A stretch of DNA of 64,000 bases from Niallia sp052318935 (GTDB lineage: Bacteria; Bacillota; Bacilli; Bacillales; Cytobacillaceae). Every line of letters starts with the position of its first letter. Positions within the stretch are counted from its first letter, which is position 1. The stretch lies in NCBI GenBank assembly GCA_052318935.1, contig JBQRKO010000020.1; one strand, 5' to 3'. Under the pieces are notes generated by a model. It was not told where the DNA came from. It made no database searches and was given only the letters and a program-made list of their open reading frames with translations. A program made the position numbers and the translations under genes. This document shows, piece by piece, positions 43,258 to 53,130 of this stretch.

Positions 43258-45360
43258 CTATAAAAAAAACTGAATGATTTCTTTATTTGAAAGTGGTTTT
43301 GAAAAATAAAAACCTTGAGCTTTATGACAATTTGCACGAATTAAAAAGTCAGCCTGTTCTTTTTTTTCTACTCCTTCGGCAATTACTTCCATGCCTAAAT
43401 TTTGCCCTAAATGAATAATAGTTGTTGTAATAGCAGCATCTTTAGCATTTATCAGCACATCTTTTACAAACGATTGATCTATTTTTAAAACATCAATTGG
43501 AAATTGTTTAATATAACTTAATGATGAATAACCTGTTCCAAAATCATCAACCGAAATAATAACGCCCAATTCTTTTAGTTTTCGCAATACAGGGATTGCT
43601 TCCATCGTATTTTGCATGGCACCTTCTGTTATTTCAATTTCTAGTGCAGATGGATCAATACCGTATCTACAAATTGCCTCTTTAATTATTTCGATTAAAT
43701 TCGGCTGTTGAAATTGCTTTGGTGAAAAATTAATCGCGATACGAAAATCTTTTTTATAAAATAATTTCCACTCTCGAATTTGTTTGCACGCTGTATCGAT
43801 AACCCAATTACCTATTGGCACAATTAATCCAGTGTCCTCCGCTAACGGAATAAATTCACCTGGTGAAATAAAGCCAAGATTTGGGCTATTCCATCTTAAA
43901 AGAGCTTCAAAACTGTTGCATGTATTATCTGTTAAGTTTATTTGTGGTTGATAAAATAACTCTAATTCTTTATTTTGAATTGCTTTTCTTAAATTTGTTT
44001 CGAGTGAAACAATATTTGTATTTTTTAATGTACTGTTCATTTCTGCACAATAAAACTCATAATGCGCTTTTCCCCGTTCTTTCACACGAAAAAGTGCTTC
44101 GTCTGCTGTTTTAATTAATGTTTCTTCACTGTTTCCATCAATAGGATACATACTGATGCCGATACTTGGCGTAATATAATATTCTTGGGAACTAAGGTAA
44201 AAGGAAGTTGCAAACCTCGAGAGAATACTTTGAGCAAATCTGCGTGTATGCTCTCTTGTTGTATTTGCAAGCAGAATATTAAACTCATCGCCACCCTGTC
44301 TGTACACATGACAATTACTATTATGAAATTCTAATAACCTTTCTGCCACTTTTATTAATATTTGATCGCCCACAATGTGGCCAAATGTATCATTAATATA
44401 TTTAAATCTGTCTAAATCAATGGTTAATAAGGCAAATTGTATTTCAGATCCCTTTAATTTTTCTATTTCTAGATTTATATCTGCTAATAAGGCTCTACGA
44501 TTATAAAGACCTGTTAATTGATCATGAAATGCTAAATAATGAATTTTTTCAGCTGTTTTTGTTTTTTCAGACATATCTCTCATAATGATGTACATCCCTT
44601 GCATTACTTGATGTACGAGAATAGGAACGATTTTTATATGAACAGGTAAATGTCGATCATTTTCACTTTTTAATGATGCATTTAATGACTGTGAAGCATT
44701 CGTTAATTTACATTTATTTAGCAGGTTTTTAAAAACAGGTTGATGGTTTCCTCCAATTATTTCAAAGATGGAGTTAGGTTTCTCTTCTTTACAAGCTGCT
44801 TGTAGTAGCGTCTCACCTGCAGGATTAATTTCTTGTATTTCACCGTGTAAGTTTACAGAAATTATCGCATCCAAATTAGTATCTACTAGAGAACGAAATT
44901 GCTGTTCACTTTCGATCAATTGTTTCTTTTCTTTTAAAGATTTTGTTACATCTTTTGTAATTGCTACAATATATTTTACATTGCCCAAATCATCAAAAAT
45001 AGGTGTTAAAACCGATTCACTATTCCATCTGCTGCCATCGTCCATTTTCTTTTGGCTAGTAAATAAACGAGTTTTTTTCGTAAAAAAGACACTAGCATAC
45101 TCACCTTGTAAAAACTGATACATATCCTTTGTAAGTACGTCTTTAAATGTTTTACCAATAAGTTCTTTAGGTAATGCACATTTATTATGACATGCTTCAT
45201 TAACAAAAAGATAACGAAAAATAGGTCCTTCTTCTACTTTCATAATAAAAACCATATCCTTCATATGACTATTTATTATTTCAAAACTAATTTCTTTCAG
45301 ATTATCGTTCTCGTTATCATTCTTACTCAGCTTATTTAATTGCTTATTGTCTATATTCAT
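43258..45360 (-). CDS. PAS-PAS-GGDEF-EAL cyclic-di-GMP enzyme
   Basis: A 700-residue cytoplasmic protein without membrane helices. Two PAS domains (about 25-145 and 155-270), a GGDEF domain (about 285-440) with intact YRQGGDEF, and an EAL domain (about 455-700) with FEALLRW, DDFGTGYSSL and DVLKIDQSF. Both catalytic sites look intact, so it may make and degrade c-di-GMP, with the balance set by the PAS ligands. ATG 45360 has AAGGA upstream; the ATG three codons earlier overlaps that site. It is near the c-di-GMP binding proteins YkuI and PilZ. Confidence 0.92.
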   Translation of the reverse strand: MNIDNKQLNKLSKNDNENDNLKEISFEIINSHMKDMVFIMKVEEGPIFRYLFVNEACHNKCALPKELIGKTFKDVLTKDMYQFLQGEYASVFFTKKTRLFTSQKKMDDGSRWNSESVLTPIFDDLGNVKYIVAITKDVTKSLKEKKQLIESEQQFRSLVDTNLDAIISVNLHGEIQEINPAGETLLQAACKEEKPNSIFEIIGGNHQPVFKNLLNKCKLTNASQSLNASLKSENDRHLPVHIKIVPILVHQVMQGMYIIMRDMSEKTKTAEKIHYLAFHDQLTGLYNRRALLADINLEIEKLKGSEIQFALLTIDLDRFKYINDTFGHIVGDQILIKVAERLLEFHNSNCHVYRQGGDEFNILLANTTREHTRRFAQSILSRFATSFYLSSQEYYITPSIGISMYPIDGNSEETLIKTADEALFRVKERGKAHYEFYCAEMNSTLKNTNIVSLETNLRKAIQNKELELFYQPQINLTDNTCNSFEALLRWNSPNLGFISPGEFIPLAEDTGLIVPIGNWVIDTACKQIREWKLFYKKDFRIAINFSPKQFQQPNLIEIIKEAICRYGIDPSALEIEITEGAMQNTMEAIPVLRKLKELGVIISVDDFGTGYSSLSYIKQFPIDVLKIDQSFVKDVLINAKDAAITTTIIHLGQNLGMEVIAEGVEKKEQADFLIRANCHKAQGFYFSKPLSNKEIIQFFL

Positions 45361-45728
45361 TTTAATCATCCTTATATTTGATGCTAATTTCTCTAGTATG
45401 TATGATTCCTATCTACTTATAGCTATTGAAGATCCCTTATCATCTCGATACGAAACAGAAATACTTACTATTCTATAATACCTCAGCAATTACTGTAATT
45501 TATACAATAAATTTACAATGGAATTCTTCCTTATCACGTCTAATTAATGTAAAAATCTCCTTTACTGGTTCTTCCATCTCCCAAAAGGCAGCTTGGATTT
45601 TGTGGATCACAAAACATTCCCCCTAAATGGACTTTTTACGGAATAAATTACTTCTTCCATTTCCTTTCTGCCGTAAAAATAGTATAATAGCTTGTATTCT
45701 ACATACAATTGAAAGGAGTATAAAGGTA
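45361..45728. other. Gene-free stretch, GGDEF-EAL gene to ykyB
   Basis: About 365 bases between divergent genes. The frame that reads through it into ykyB has no ribosome site, and I see no repeat or structured element. Confidence 0.4.
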
Positions 45729-46193
45729 ATGAATAGGTATCATCACTACCCATCCCATTTAAATCCAACTATTGAAAACCTCTCTCAAGCAATTTTTGTT
45801 GTAAATCGCCATGCGAAAACAGCAACTGATCCAAGATTTTTATATAAATTAAAACATAATAGTCTGAAAAAACTAATAGAAGAAGGAAAAGCTAAAAAAA
45901 TCGGTCTTCATTTTTCCAATAATCCAAAAAACAGTCAACAGCAATCAGATATATTAATTGAATGCGGTAAGTATTTATTCCATTTACCTCCCACAAAAAA
46001 AGATTTTGAAGAATTACCCCATTTAGGTTCATTAAGCAATGATGTCCGAAATCCTAAATCAACTCTTTCCTTAAATCAAGCGAAAAAACTCCTAATCCAT
46101 TACACTGGATTAAAAGAACCTGATCAGCATAATGACTTAAGAAAAAAGAAATATGTAAAACCCGTTTTCAAAAGGCTTGGAGAAAGTTATTAA
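45729..46193 (+). CDS. ykyB: YkyB family protein
   Basis: A 154-residue cytoplasmic protein of the YkyB family, same length as in B. subtilis. Recognisable parts are LSQAIFVVNRHAKTATDPRFLY and the helical HNSLKKLIEEGKAKKIGLHFS. AAAGGAG and TAAAGG precede ATG 45729; 34 codons of open frame upstream are not coding. It is known as a neighbour of cheV, as here; the role is unknown. Confidence 0.88.
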   Translation: MNRYHHYPSHLNPTIENLSQAIFVVNRHAKTATDPRFLYKLKHNSLKKLIEEGKAKKIGLHFSNNPKNSQQQSDILIECGKYLFHLPPTKKDFEELPHLGSLSNDVRNPKSTLSLNQAKKLLIHYTGLKEPDQHNDLRKKKYVKPVFKRLGESY

Positions 46194-46208
46194 CAGCCTA
46201 CAGCCAAA

Positions 46209-46294
46209 GCGGCATAATGCCGCAAGGGTCGGATCCACAATGATAGTATATTTTTCGCATCAAATATACTATCTATAGTGCGAAATCAGACCCT
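46209..46294. repeat. Palindromes after ykyB
   Basis: A perfect 15-base palindrome GCGGCATAATGCCGC (46209-46223) is followed by a long imperfect hairpin: AGGGTCGGAT (46225) pairs with ATCAGACCCT (to 46294), and GATAGTATATT pairs with AATATACTATC inside. The outer GGGTCTGAT-type ends resemble 32512-32597 and 53144-53194. It lies 15 bases after the ykyB stop and may also serve as a terminator. Confidence 0.6.
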
Positions 46295-46418
46295 AGTAAA
46301 TTGGTTTCTATAAGCTAACTTCGGGGAATTAATTGAGGATCCTCTTTACCTGTTTAATAAATCCCACCTGCGATCCTCTAAAAAATGCCGATCGTCCCCC
46401 TAAAAAGGAAGAGATAAA

Positions 46419-47324
46419 TTATAAGATATGTTCATCAACTATTAGTATTAACTCCGCTATCTCTGGCTTGCTCACTTGTCCATCAGCGCCAACCATTTGA
46501 CCTTTATGTCTTAAATCTTCTGTTATTAAAGAAGAGAAAATAATAATTGGCAAATGTGCTAATTCCGGATTTTCCTTTACTCTTTTTGTGAAATGATGTC
46601 CATCCATTTGCGGCATTTCAATATCAGTAATAATTAACTGCACCTTATCTTCTATCTTGATGCCTGAGTTTATTATCCCTTGTAAAAAGTTTAGCGCTTC
46701 AAGACCATTCTCAAAAAATTCTATTTGTTGAAACCCAGCTTCCGTTAACGTGTCCAATAATAGTTTTCGTAATAACGGCGAATCTTCAACAACAATTAAT
46801 TGTTTATTGCTCCGTTCTCTTTTTCCTAATTTCTTTACTTGTTGTACATTGATGCCTGAGCTAGGATTAATGTCTACCACGATTTTCTCAAAGTCCAATA
46901 ATAAAATCATGTTTCCGTTTTGTTTTATGACACCAATAATTTGGCTGTCAGATCCTTGATACATATCTGAAGGTTTTTCAATATCTTCCCACGAAATACG
47001 ATGAATTTGTGTAACATTATGTACATGAAAAATTATTTTCGTTTTATTAAACTCTGAAACGATAAATTTATCTTTTTCCGGTGTGTCAGACGGAGTAAAA
47101 CCAAGTGCATTAGCTAAATTTACAACTGGCAGTACTTCCCCTCTTAATTCCATGATCCCTTCTACATTCGGGTGAGAATGAGGAATTTGAATAATAGGGA
47201 CTGGATTAATAATTTCCTTTACTTTAATCACATTAATACCAAATTTATTGTTTCCAATCGAAAATTCAACGATTTCTAATTCATTTGTGCCACTTTCTAA
47301 TAAAATTCCTTTATCGTTATTCAT
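46419..47324 (-). CDS. cheV: Chemotaxis adaptor CheV
   Basis: A 301-residue fusion of a CheW-like coupling domain (about 1-155, containing PNVEGIMELRGEVLPVVNLANALGF) and a receiver domain (about 175-300). The phospho-acceptor Asp is in LIITDIEMPQMDGHHF, with the conserved Lys in GQVSKPEIAE. CheV couples receptors to CheA and takes part in adaptation. GGGG lies upstream of ATG 47324. Monocistronic, beside ykyB as in B. subtilis. Confidence 0.95.
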   Translation of the reverse strand: MNNDKGILLESGTNELEIVEFSIGNNKFGINVIKVKEIINPVPIIQIPHSHPNVEGIMELRGEVLPVVNLANALGFTPSDTPEKDKFIVSEFNKTKIIFHVHNVTQIHRISWEDIEKPSDMYQGSDSQIIGVIKQNGNMILLLDFEKIVVDINPSSGINVQQVKKLGKRERSNKQLIVVEDSPLLRKLLLDTLTEAGFQQIEFFENGLEALNFLQGIINSGIKIEDKVQLIITDIEMPQMDGHHFTKRVKENPELAHLPIIIFSSLITEDLRHKGQMVGADGQVSKPEIAELILIVDEHIL

Positions 47325-47518
47325 ATTCTTTCCCCTTCTTCCATTAAGTACAAGAATTGAGATCTTTTGCCGCATGTAAACATAACCTATCTACTTAAAA
47401 ATAACCTTATATTCTAAATAAGTTTTACAAATACATGAACAGAAAAATTTTCTACTGAATATTCTAATCTTTTTATCGACCATTCTTTTGTAAACTAAAG
47501 AGATTCGATTTATTTTTA

Positions 47519-47548
47519 TAAAAAAAAGCAGGATTTCCTGCTTTTTGA
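47519..47548 (-). terminator. Terminator of the RDD/transporter operon
   Basis: AAAAAGCAGGAAATCCTGCTTTTT hairpin with a T-run on the minus strand, about 105 bases after the transporter stop and upstream of cheV. Confidence 0.8.
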
Positions 47549-47652
47549 ACAAATTATTCCACATCTCTATAATGTTGGGATATTAATAGTGAAAGTATGA
47601 ATTAAACTTCTCTACTAAAGGTTTTCTATTTATATGTAACAATTAGATGCTC

Positions 47653-48963
47653 TTAAACTACCTTTTTCTCTTGAATAGAAGCGTGAATAAACAGCCCTAT
47701 TACGGTTAAAATTAGTAACGATCCAAGAGCCATTCTGCTTGCTACATTACCTAGATCCGCGAATAATAACGTGATGCTTCCGTATAAAAGCGGACCGATA
47801 ATAGAAGAAACCTTTCCAGAAAAAGCAAACAATCCAAAAAACTGCCCTCTTTTATCTTCAGGCGTTATCTCCACAATATAGCTTCTTGTCGTTACCCACA
47901 TACTGCCTAATGCAACGCCAAACATACTGCCTGCAATCCAAAATATAAGCTCATTCCACGCAATAGTTGCCATAAGCAGGGCAATAACTAATAAAACTCC
48001 TACATATTTAATGGCTTGGTAGGAACCTTTTGCTTTTGCTATAAGTCCAAATACAAAGGAACCAATAATACTTGATATGGTAGATACTAAATAAAGGATG
48101 ATAAATTTCCCCGTACTAAAACCAACTATTGCTTTGGCATAAATAGCCATCATAGCAATTGTCGTTGCTAATGCATCATTTAGAAAAAAATAAGCTAGCA
48201 TAAAAATAAAAATTTTACGATACGATTTTAATTGTTTAAACGTATCATATATTTCTTTATATCCCGAAAAAAAAGATTGTTTTTTTACATTTTCTTTTGG
48301 TGTATCTTTCATAAATACGAATAATGGCAAGGAAAAAAACGCAAATAAAACAGCAGTAGGTATAAAAGCTTGCTGAAACGCGCCGTTCTCTATAAATAAA
48401 TAAACTGTTAATCCGATAAGAGTCCCAATATATCCTACCGCAACACCAAATCCTGAAATGACTGGCAATTGCTCCTTTGTTCCTAAATCTGAAATCATAT
48501 TATCATAAAACACCAGACTTGACTGATAAAAAAACTTTGCTAAAACAAATAAAATAATCACGAATAATAATGACATTGGGATAGAAACGATCGTTTTTGG
48601 CAATGTCATTTGTGCAAATACCCCCATGGCAAATGTACAAAGTATCGTTAATATAGTAAAAACTACGATATATTTCTTTTTCCTTCCCGTGCGATCCATT
48701 ATGACACCGAATAACGGGGAAAATAGTACTAATAAAAAGCTTGCAATAGCATTTGCATAGGAAATAAACGTACTGGCAATTTGACTTTGCACCTCATTTG
48801 ATCCAACTACTTCTTGTAAATACATCGGGAAAAAGATCGTATTGATATTAGACGAAAAGATTGTATTTGCCGCATCATAAATTGCCCATGATAAAACGGG
48901 TAAAGAAAAATACAAAGCTAAACCTTCATTTTTTCGTAGATGATTCTTTTTAGTACGTTCCAT
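47653..48963 (-). CDS. Atg22/UMF1-type MFS transporter
   Basis: A 436-residue protein with about twelve membrane helices. The N-terminal SWAIYDAANTIFSSNI and the MFS loop GVIMDRTGRKKKY place it in the UMF1/Atg22-like branch (B. subtilis YxiO relatives). Members are thought to export or recycle amino acids or other small molecules; the substrate here is unknown. AAGGGAG lies eight bases before the ATG. It follows the RDD gene by about 30 bases, so both likely form an operon. Confidence 0.85.
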   Translation of the reverse strand: MERTKKNHLRKNEGLALYFSLPVLSWAIYDAANTIFSSNINTIFFPMYLQEVVGSNEVQSQIASTFISYANAIASFLLVLFSPLFGVIMDRTGRKKKYIVVFTILTILCTFAMGVFAQMTLPKTIVSIPMSLLFVIILFVLAKFFYQSSLVFYDNMISDLGTKEQLPVISGFGVAVGYIGTLIGLTVYLFIENGAFQQAFIPTAVLFAFFSLPLFVFMKDTPKENVKKQSFFSGYKEIYDTFKQLKSYRKIFIFMLAYFFLNDALATTIAMMAIYAKAIVGFSTGKFIILYLVSTISSIIGSFVFGLIAKAKGSYQAIKYVGVLLVIALLMATIAWNELIFWIAGSMFGVALGSMWVTTRSYIVEITPEDKRGQFFGLFAFSGKVSSIIGPLLYGSITLLFADLGNVASRMALGSLLILTVIGLFIHASIQEKKVV

Positions 48964-48995
48964 TCAGCAGCTCCCTTCAAGCTGATTGATACCAA

Positions 48996-49523
48996 TTATT
49001 TCGACTTCACTACAATAGTTCCTGCAATCAAATCATGAAGCGCCTGTTTCTTTTCTGTAAATGCAGCCATTATATACCCGATATAAAATATACCCGATAG
49101 AAAGCCCAATACTAAATACCTTGCAAGACTTCTCCAAAAGGAAATTTTATCTCCATTCAGCGTCATTACTTTTAATCCTAATAGCTTTTTCCCGATTGTT
49201 GCTTGCCATTTAGATGATTGTAAAATAACATAATACAATGAACTAATCAGAATACAAACAACCGCAGTACCAAAAGCAGCACCAAGAAAAGGTCCTATAA
49301 AAGCCATCAATTCTTCCTCTGTTGGTTCTTGTTCAAACATTACCGGATTACTTAATAATGCTTCTTCAGAAGATCCTAAAAATAAAGCAAATAAAAAATT
49401 GGATAAAATAAGCAGTGGTATTGCTAAAATAATCGAATCAATAACACTTGCTCCAAATCGAATCCAAAACCCTGCATAATTTTTCTCTTCTAGTTGTGTT
49501 TCTTGTTTCATATTTATATCCAT
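48996..49523 (-). CDS. RDD-family membrane protein
   Basis: A 175-residue membrane protein of the RDD family. The first signature is GFWIRFGASVIDSIIL, with the Arg and Asp positions of the family name; three to four helices follow, and the last conserved segment is EKKQALHDLIAGTIVV. Some RDD proteins act as sodium or proton antiporters, but most are uncharacterised. ATG 49523 has GGGAGGG upstream. It is first in a probable two-gene operon with the transporter. Confidence 0.88.
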   Translation of the reverse strand: MDINMKQETQLEEKNYAGFWIRFGASVIDSIILAIPLLILSNFLFALFLGSSEEALLSNPVMFEQEPTEEELMAFIGPFLGAAFGTAVVCILISSLYYVILQSSKWQATIGKKLLGLKVMTLNGDKISFWRSLARYLVLGFLSGIFYIGYIMAAFTEKKQALHDLIAGTIVVKSK

Positions 49524-49587
49524 TTTATTCCCTCCCATTGTAAATAATAAATGGAAATCATTAATCAAACAACCTTTTTTTGTAGTA

Positions 49588-49835
49588 AAGGGGACGGAGC
49601 CAATGTCATCAATCTAACCTTCAAAATACAGGAAAATAAGTAACTAAATAGGAAGTAAGGGTTTCCGTTCTGTTCTCCGAGGCTTACCGCTCGCTTTCCA
49701 CGGGGCGAGCGCCGAGCCTCCTCGTCGCTTTGCTCCTGTGGGGTCTCGTCTTTCTCGCTAATCCCGTAGGAGTCGAGCGGACACCTCTCCAAACAAATGG
49801 GATATTTCTTTTAAATAAAGGGTATCCCATAAATA
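49588..49835. repeat. Family A variant element, copy A12 (left part)
   Basis: Near-identical to 13130-13380, including CCGAGGCTTACCGCTCGC and CCCGTAGGAGTCGAGCGG. The matching right end (TTAAGTTGATGACATTGG) is displaced to about 50572-50591 by roughly 700 bases of other sequence holding a transposase relic. Confidence 0.75.
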
Positions 49836-49925
49836 GGATCATAAAAAAGGCAATAGAATGCCCGGGCGGATGAAATGTAATTTTTTTCACCCTCCCTTGG
49901 CACCCTATTGTCATGAATAAAAACT

Positions 49926-50434
49926 TTAGAAAGCGGACTTTTGGATCAATCCATTTCTATTAGCTCGTAATCCTTTTACACGTTTAAAGCTCCTGCCTGG
50001 TCTTATAGGAATTCGATTCCTTTGAATTTCATTGAGTATTTTTTTATACAGCTTATTACGCCTTCTGACGCTTTTTTCTAACAATAATTGAATGAAATTA
50101 TCTTTTAGCTTTCCTATTAAAAGTCGTTGATTTGGCGGTATATTCATATTTCAATTCCTTTCCATTCTGTTCTTTGGCAATTATTTCATCGGCTTCTTGT
50201 TTTACAAGTGCGGCCATGTTTGCGAGAAACATGGTCGCATAAAAATCCTGTTCAATAGATAAAACCGTATCGCCAGTGAATTTTTGGATATGAAATAGTG
50301 CTGATAAAATCCAACTTATTTTTTCCTTGTCGTGTAAAATAGGTTGGTTTTGAACGAGATTCACACATAAAAATAAAATCATGCAGCACGTTTTTGGTTA
50401 CTTCTACTGCCTCTAAAAACTTACTTTTCACCAT
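49926..50434 (-). pseudogene. IS4-type transposase C-terminal fragment, frameshifted
   Basis: Two overlapping minus-strand frames join into one degraded sequence. The upstream one has IQKFTGDTVLSIEQDFYATM and ANMAALVKQEADE; after a shift near 50100-50150 the downstream one has IGKLKDNFIQLLLEKS and ends in RANRNGLIQKSAF. The KFTG and EQDFYA pattern is the C-terminal region of IS4/IS231-type DDE transposases. The N-terminal catalytic part is missing, so it is dead. An inverted pair AAAATCACCACA/TGTGGTGATTTT (about 50440-50500) may be a remnant of its end. Confidence 0.7.
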
Positions 50435-50571
50435 AAAAAATCACCACACGTCATTGATATACCAAAAAAGGTATCCAAATCGATTATTGTGGTGATTTTG
50501 AAAAGTCAAGTATTTTTATGCTTGAATTCTAACTATTCCATGACATTTTTAAAGTTTGAAATTTATGGAAT

Positions 50572-50610
50572 CTTAAGTTGATGACATTGGGGACGGAGCT
50601 GCGACTCTAC
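50572..50610. repeat. Displaced right end of element A12
   Basis: TTAAGTTGATGACATTGGGG followed by ACGGAGCT matches the right end of A11 (13414-13435). It supports the view that A12 was split by insertion of the transposon now reduced to a relic. The remainder to 50760 holds the patA leader. Confidence 0.65.
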
Positions 50611-50760
50611 CTTAAAGAGACTGGCTGCTTTGTATGTTGGTTTTTATTCGTATGCAGGAAGGAGTAGCTTCGCTTGCGCCGCCTTAACTCCTCTATTTTT
50701 ATTTCTCTTTCTTCATGCATTTGATATGATTAACTAATAGATTTATATTAGGAGGCTACT

Positions 50761-51915
50761 ATGGAACATTTGCTAAATAAACGAGTTACAAATATTGAAA
50801 TATCAGGAATTAGAAAATTTTCTAATTTAGTTGCTGGCAATACAGAGGTCCTTTCTTTAACCATTGGACAACCAGATTTCCCAACACCAAATCATATTAA
50901 AGAAGCAGCTAAATCTGCTATTGATAACAACCTCACTACGTATACACATAACGCAGGAGATATTAATGTCCGCAAAGCAGCAGTTCAGTTTGTCGAAAAA
51001 AAATATAATCTTCATTATGCTCCTGAATCCGAAGTAATTGTAACTACAGGTGCCAGTGAAGCAATTGATATTGCATTTCGAACAATCCTAGAAAGTGGTG
51101 TAGAAGTAATTCTTCCCGGACCAGTTTATCCAGGGTATGAACCAATCATCAAATTATGCGGAGCAAAACCTGTTTACGTCGATATACGGGAAAATGACTT
51201 TCGTTTTACAGCAGAATTAATAAAAGATTACATCACCGACCAAACGAGATGTATTGTTTTACCATATCCCTCTAATCCAACTGGGGTAAGTTTAACGAAA
51301 GAAGAGCTGCAAGATATTGCAAATTTATTAGCAGATAAAGATATTTTTATTTTAGCTGATGAAATATACAGTGAACTAGTATATGATCAAAACCATATTT
51401 CGATTGCAAGTATGCTTCGTGATAAAACCATTGTAATTAATGGTCTTTCCAAATCTCATAGTATGACTGGCTGGAGAATTGGTTTGCTATTCGCCCCTGA
51501 AGCTATATGCAAAGAAATATTAAAAGTACATCAATATAATGTAACATGCGCTTCCTCTATTTCACAGATGGCAGCATTACAAGCACTGACGGTTGGGATA
51601 AATGATGCTGTACCAATGAAGGAAGAATATAAAAATAGAAGAAATTATTTATTTAACCGCCTGAAAAACATGGGCCTTCATGTTATTATGCCAGATGGGG
51701 CCTTTTATTTTCTTATTAAGGTTCCCTTTGCTGATATGAATTCATTTGAGTTTTGTTTGGATTTAGTGGATAAAGCGAAGATAGCAACAGTTCCAGGGAG
51801 TGCATTCTCTTCTCTAGGGGAAGGATTCTTTCGAATATCATTTGCCTACTCAATGGAAACATTAGAAGAAGCATGCAACAGATTAGAGAACTATTTACGC
51901 AGTATAAATAAATAA
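50761..51915 (+). CDS. patA: N-acetyl-LL-diaminopimelate aminotransferase
   Basis: A 384-residue fold-type I PLP aminotransferase close to B. subtilis PatA. The PLP lysine lies in INGLSKSHSMTGWRIG, and YPSNPTGVSLTKEEL and LADEIYSELVYD are the usual cofactor motifs. It acts between DapD and DapL in the acetylated diaminopimelate pathway, so this window holds all three. AGGAGG lies just before the ATG. Activity on other amino acids is possible for this family. Confidence 0.93.
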   Translation: MEHLLNKRVTNIEISGIRKFSNLVAGNTEVLSLTIGQPDFPTPNHIKEAAKSAIDNNLTTYTHNAGDINVRKAAVQFVEKKYNLHYAPESEVIVTTGASEAIDIAFRTILESGVEVILPGPVYPGYEPIIKLCGAKPVYVDIRENDFRFTAELIKDYITDQTRCIVLPYPSNPTGVSLTKEELQDIANLLADKDIFILADEIYSELVYDQNHISIASMLRDKTIVINGLSKSHSMTGWRIGLLFAPEAICKEILKVHQYNVTCASSISQMAALQALTVGINDAVPMKEEYKNRRNYLFNRLKNMGLHVIMPDGAFYFLIKVPFADMNSFEFCLDLVDKAKIATVPGSAFSSLGEGFFRISFAYSMETLEEACNRLENYLRSINK

Positions 51916-51926
51916 TTTTAGTTAAT

Positions 51927-51983
51927 AAAAAGGGAGTGGATAGTAAAGCTTGTTATTATTCAACTTTGCTACCCACTCCTTTT
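51927..51983. terminator. Bidirectional terminator, patA / ykwC
   Basis: AAAAGGGAGTGGATAG pairs with CTACCCACTCCTTTT around a 25-base loop between two convergent genes. Confidence 0.8.
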
Positions 51984-51995
51984 CCCCCTGCAATA

Positions 51996-52889
51996 TTACA
52001 TTGTATGGCTGTATTGATGAAAATATTTGTATAATGCCTGTGTTCCACTTTCAGCTTCTCCAAGTGCCGAAAGTCGGCTATATAGACTTTCTGCTAATTG
52101 TAGGCCTGGCGTTTCCATTCCCATTGCTTTTGCTTCTTCTAAAGCAATTTTCATATCCTTGATAAAATGCTTAATATAAAACCCTGGCGCAAAGTCGCCT
52201 TTCGTCATTCTTGGAGCAAGATTGCTTAAGGAGAAGCTTCCTGCAGCACCAGAAGAAATACTTTGTAATACAGTATCAGGATTTAAGCCTGCTTTTTCAG
52301 CATATACGATTGCTTCACAAACACCTATCATATTAGACGCAATGGCGATTTGATTACACATTTTCGTATGTTGGCCAGCACCAGCAGCACCTTGATAAAC
52401 AATATTTGTACCCAAAATTTCAAAAACAGGTTTTAAATCAGTAAATGCTTCCATTTCTCCTCCAACCATAATGGAAAGCTTTGCCTCTTTTGCTCCGATA
52501 TCTCCACCAGAAACAGGTGCATCTAATACATGTATTTGGTGTTTTTTTCCTTCCTCAAATAATCTTTTAGCTAAACTTGGAGTAGAGGTTGTCATATCAA
52601 TGGTATAACTATTTTCTTTAGCATTTGCGATGATGCCATCTTTACCAAGATAAACTTCTTCAACATCTGCTGGATAACCGACAATCGTAATGATTATATT
52701 TGCTTTTTGAGCAACTTCTTTTGGTGTATTTGCCCATTCAGCCCCTAGTGAGAGCAATTCATCCGCCTTTTGTTTTGTTCTGTTATAAACTAAACAAGCG
52801 TAACCGCTTTTTAATAAGTTTTTTGCCATACTTTTACCCATAACACCTGTTCCGATAAACCCAATTGTACTATTTTCTTGTGATATCAT
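51996..52889 (-). CDS. ykwC: YkwC, 3-hydroxyisobutyrate dehydrogenase-family oxidoreductase
   Basis: A 297-residue NAD(P)-dependent beta-hydroxyacid dehydrogenase. The Rossmann motif GFIGTGVMGKSMAKNLL is at the N-terminus, the substrate motif DAPVSGGDIGAKEAKL in the middle, and the catalytic Lys in GQHTKMCNQIAIA. The physiological substrate of YkwC is not established. I place the start at ATG 52889; a GTG four codons earlier directly abuts GGAGA, which is too close, but cannot be excluded. Confidence 0.9.
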   Translation of the reverse strand: MISQENSTIGFIGTGVMGKSMAKNLLKSGYACLVYNRTKQKADELLSLGAEWANTPKEVAQKANIIITIVGYPADVEEVYLGKDGIIANAKENSYTIDMTTSTPSLAKRLFEEGKKHQIHVLDAPVSGGDIGAKEAKLSIMVGGEMEAFTDLKPVFEILGTNIVYQGAAGAGQHTKMCNQIAIASNMIGVCEAIVYAEKAGLNPDTVLQSISSGAAGSFSLSNLAPRMTKGDFAPGFYIKHFIKDMKIALEEAKAMGMETPGLQLAESLYSRLSALGEAESGTQALYKYFHQYSHTM

Positions 52890-53130
52890 GCTTAATCTCA
52901 CTCTCCATATAGTAATTATTAATTATGTATCTTATTTAATCATAGCATAAATTACCATTCATTAGGTAAATATTATGAATATTCATAAATATGATTTGTC
53001 CAACATTTTGTTCCTAACAATTAATATAGAATGATCAATTCTTTTCAGCATGAATAGAATTTTCTTCAAATGAAGGGAGTCTTTACTTTTAATATGGAAG
53101 ACATAAAGCCAAAGTTTGAGGAATGAAAAA

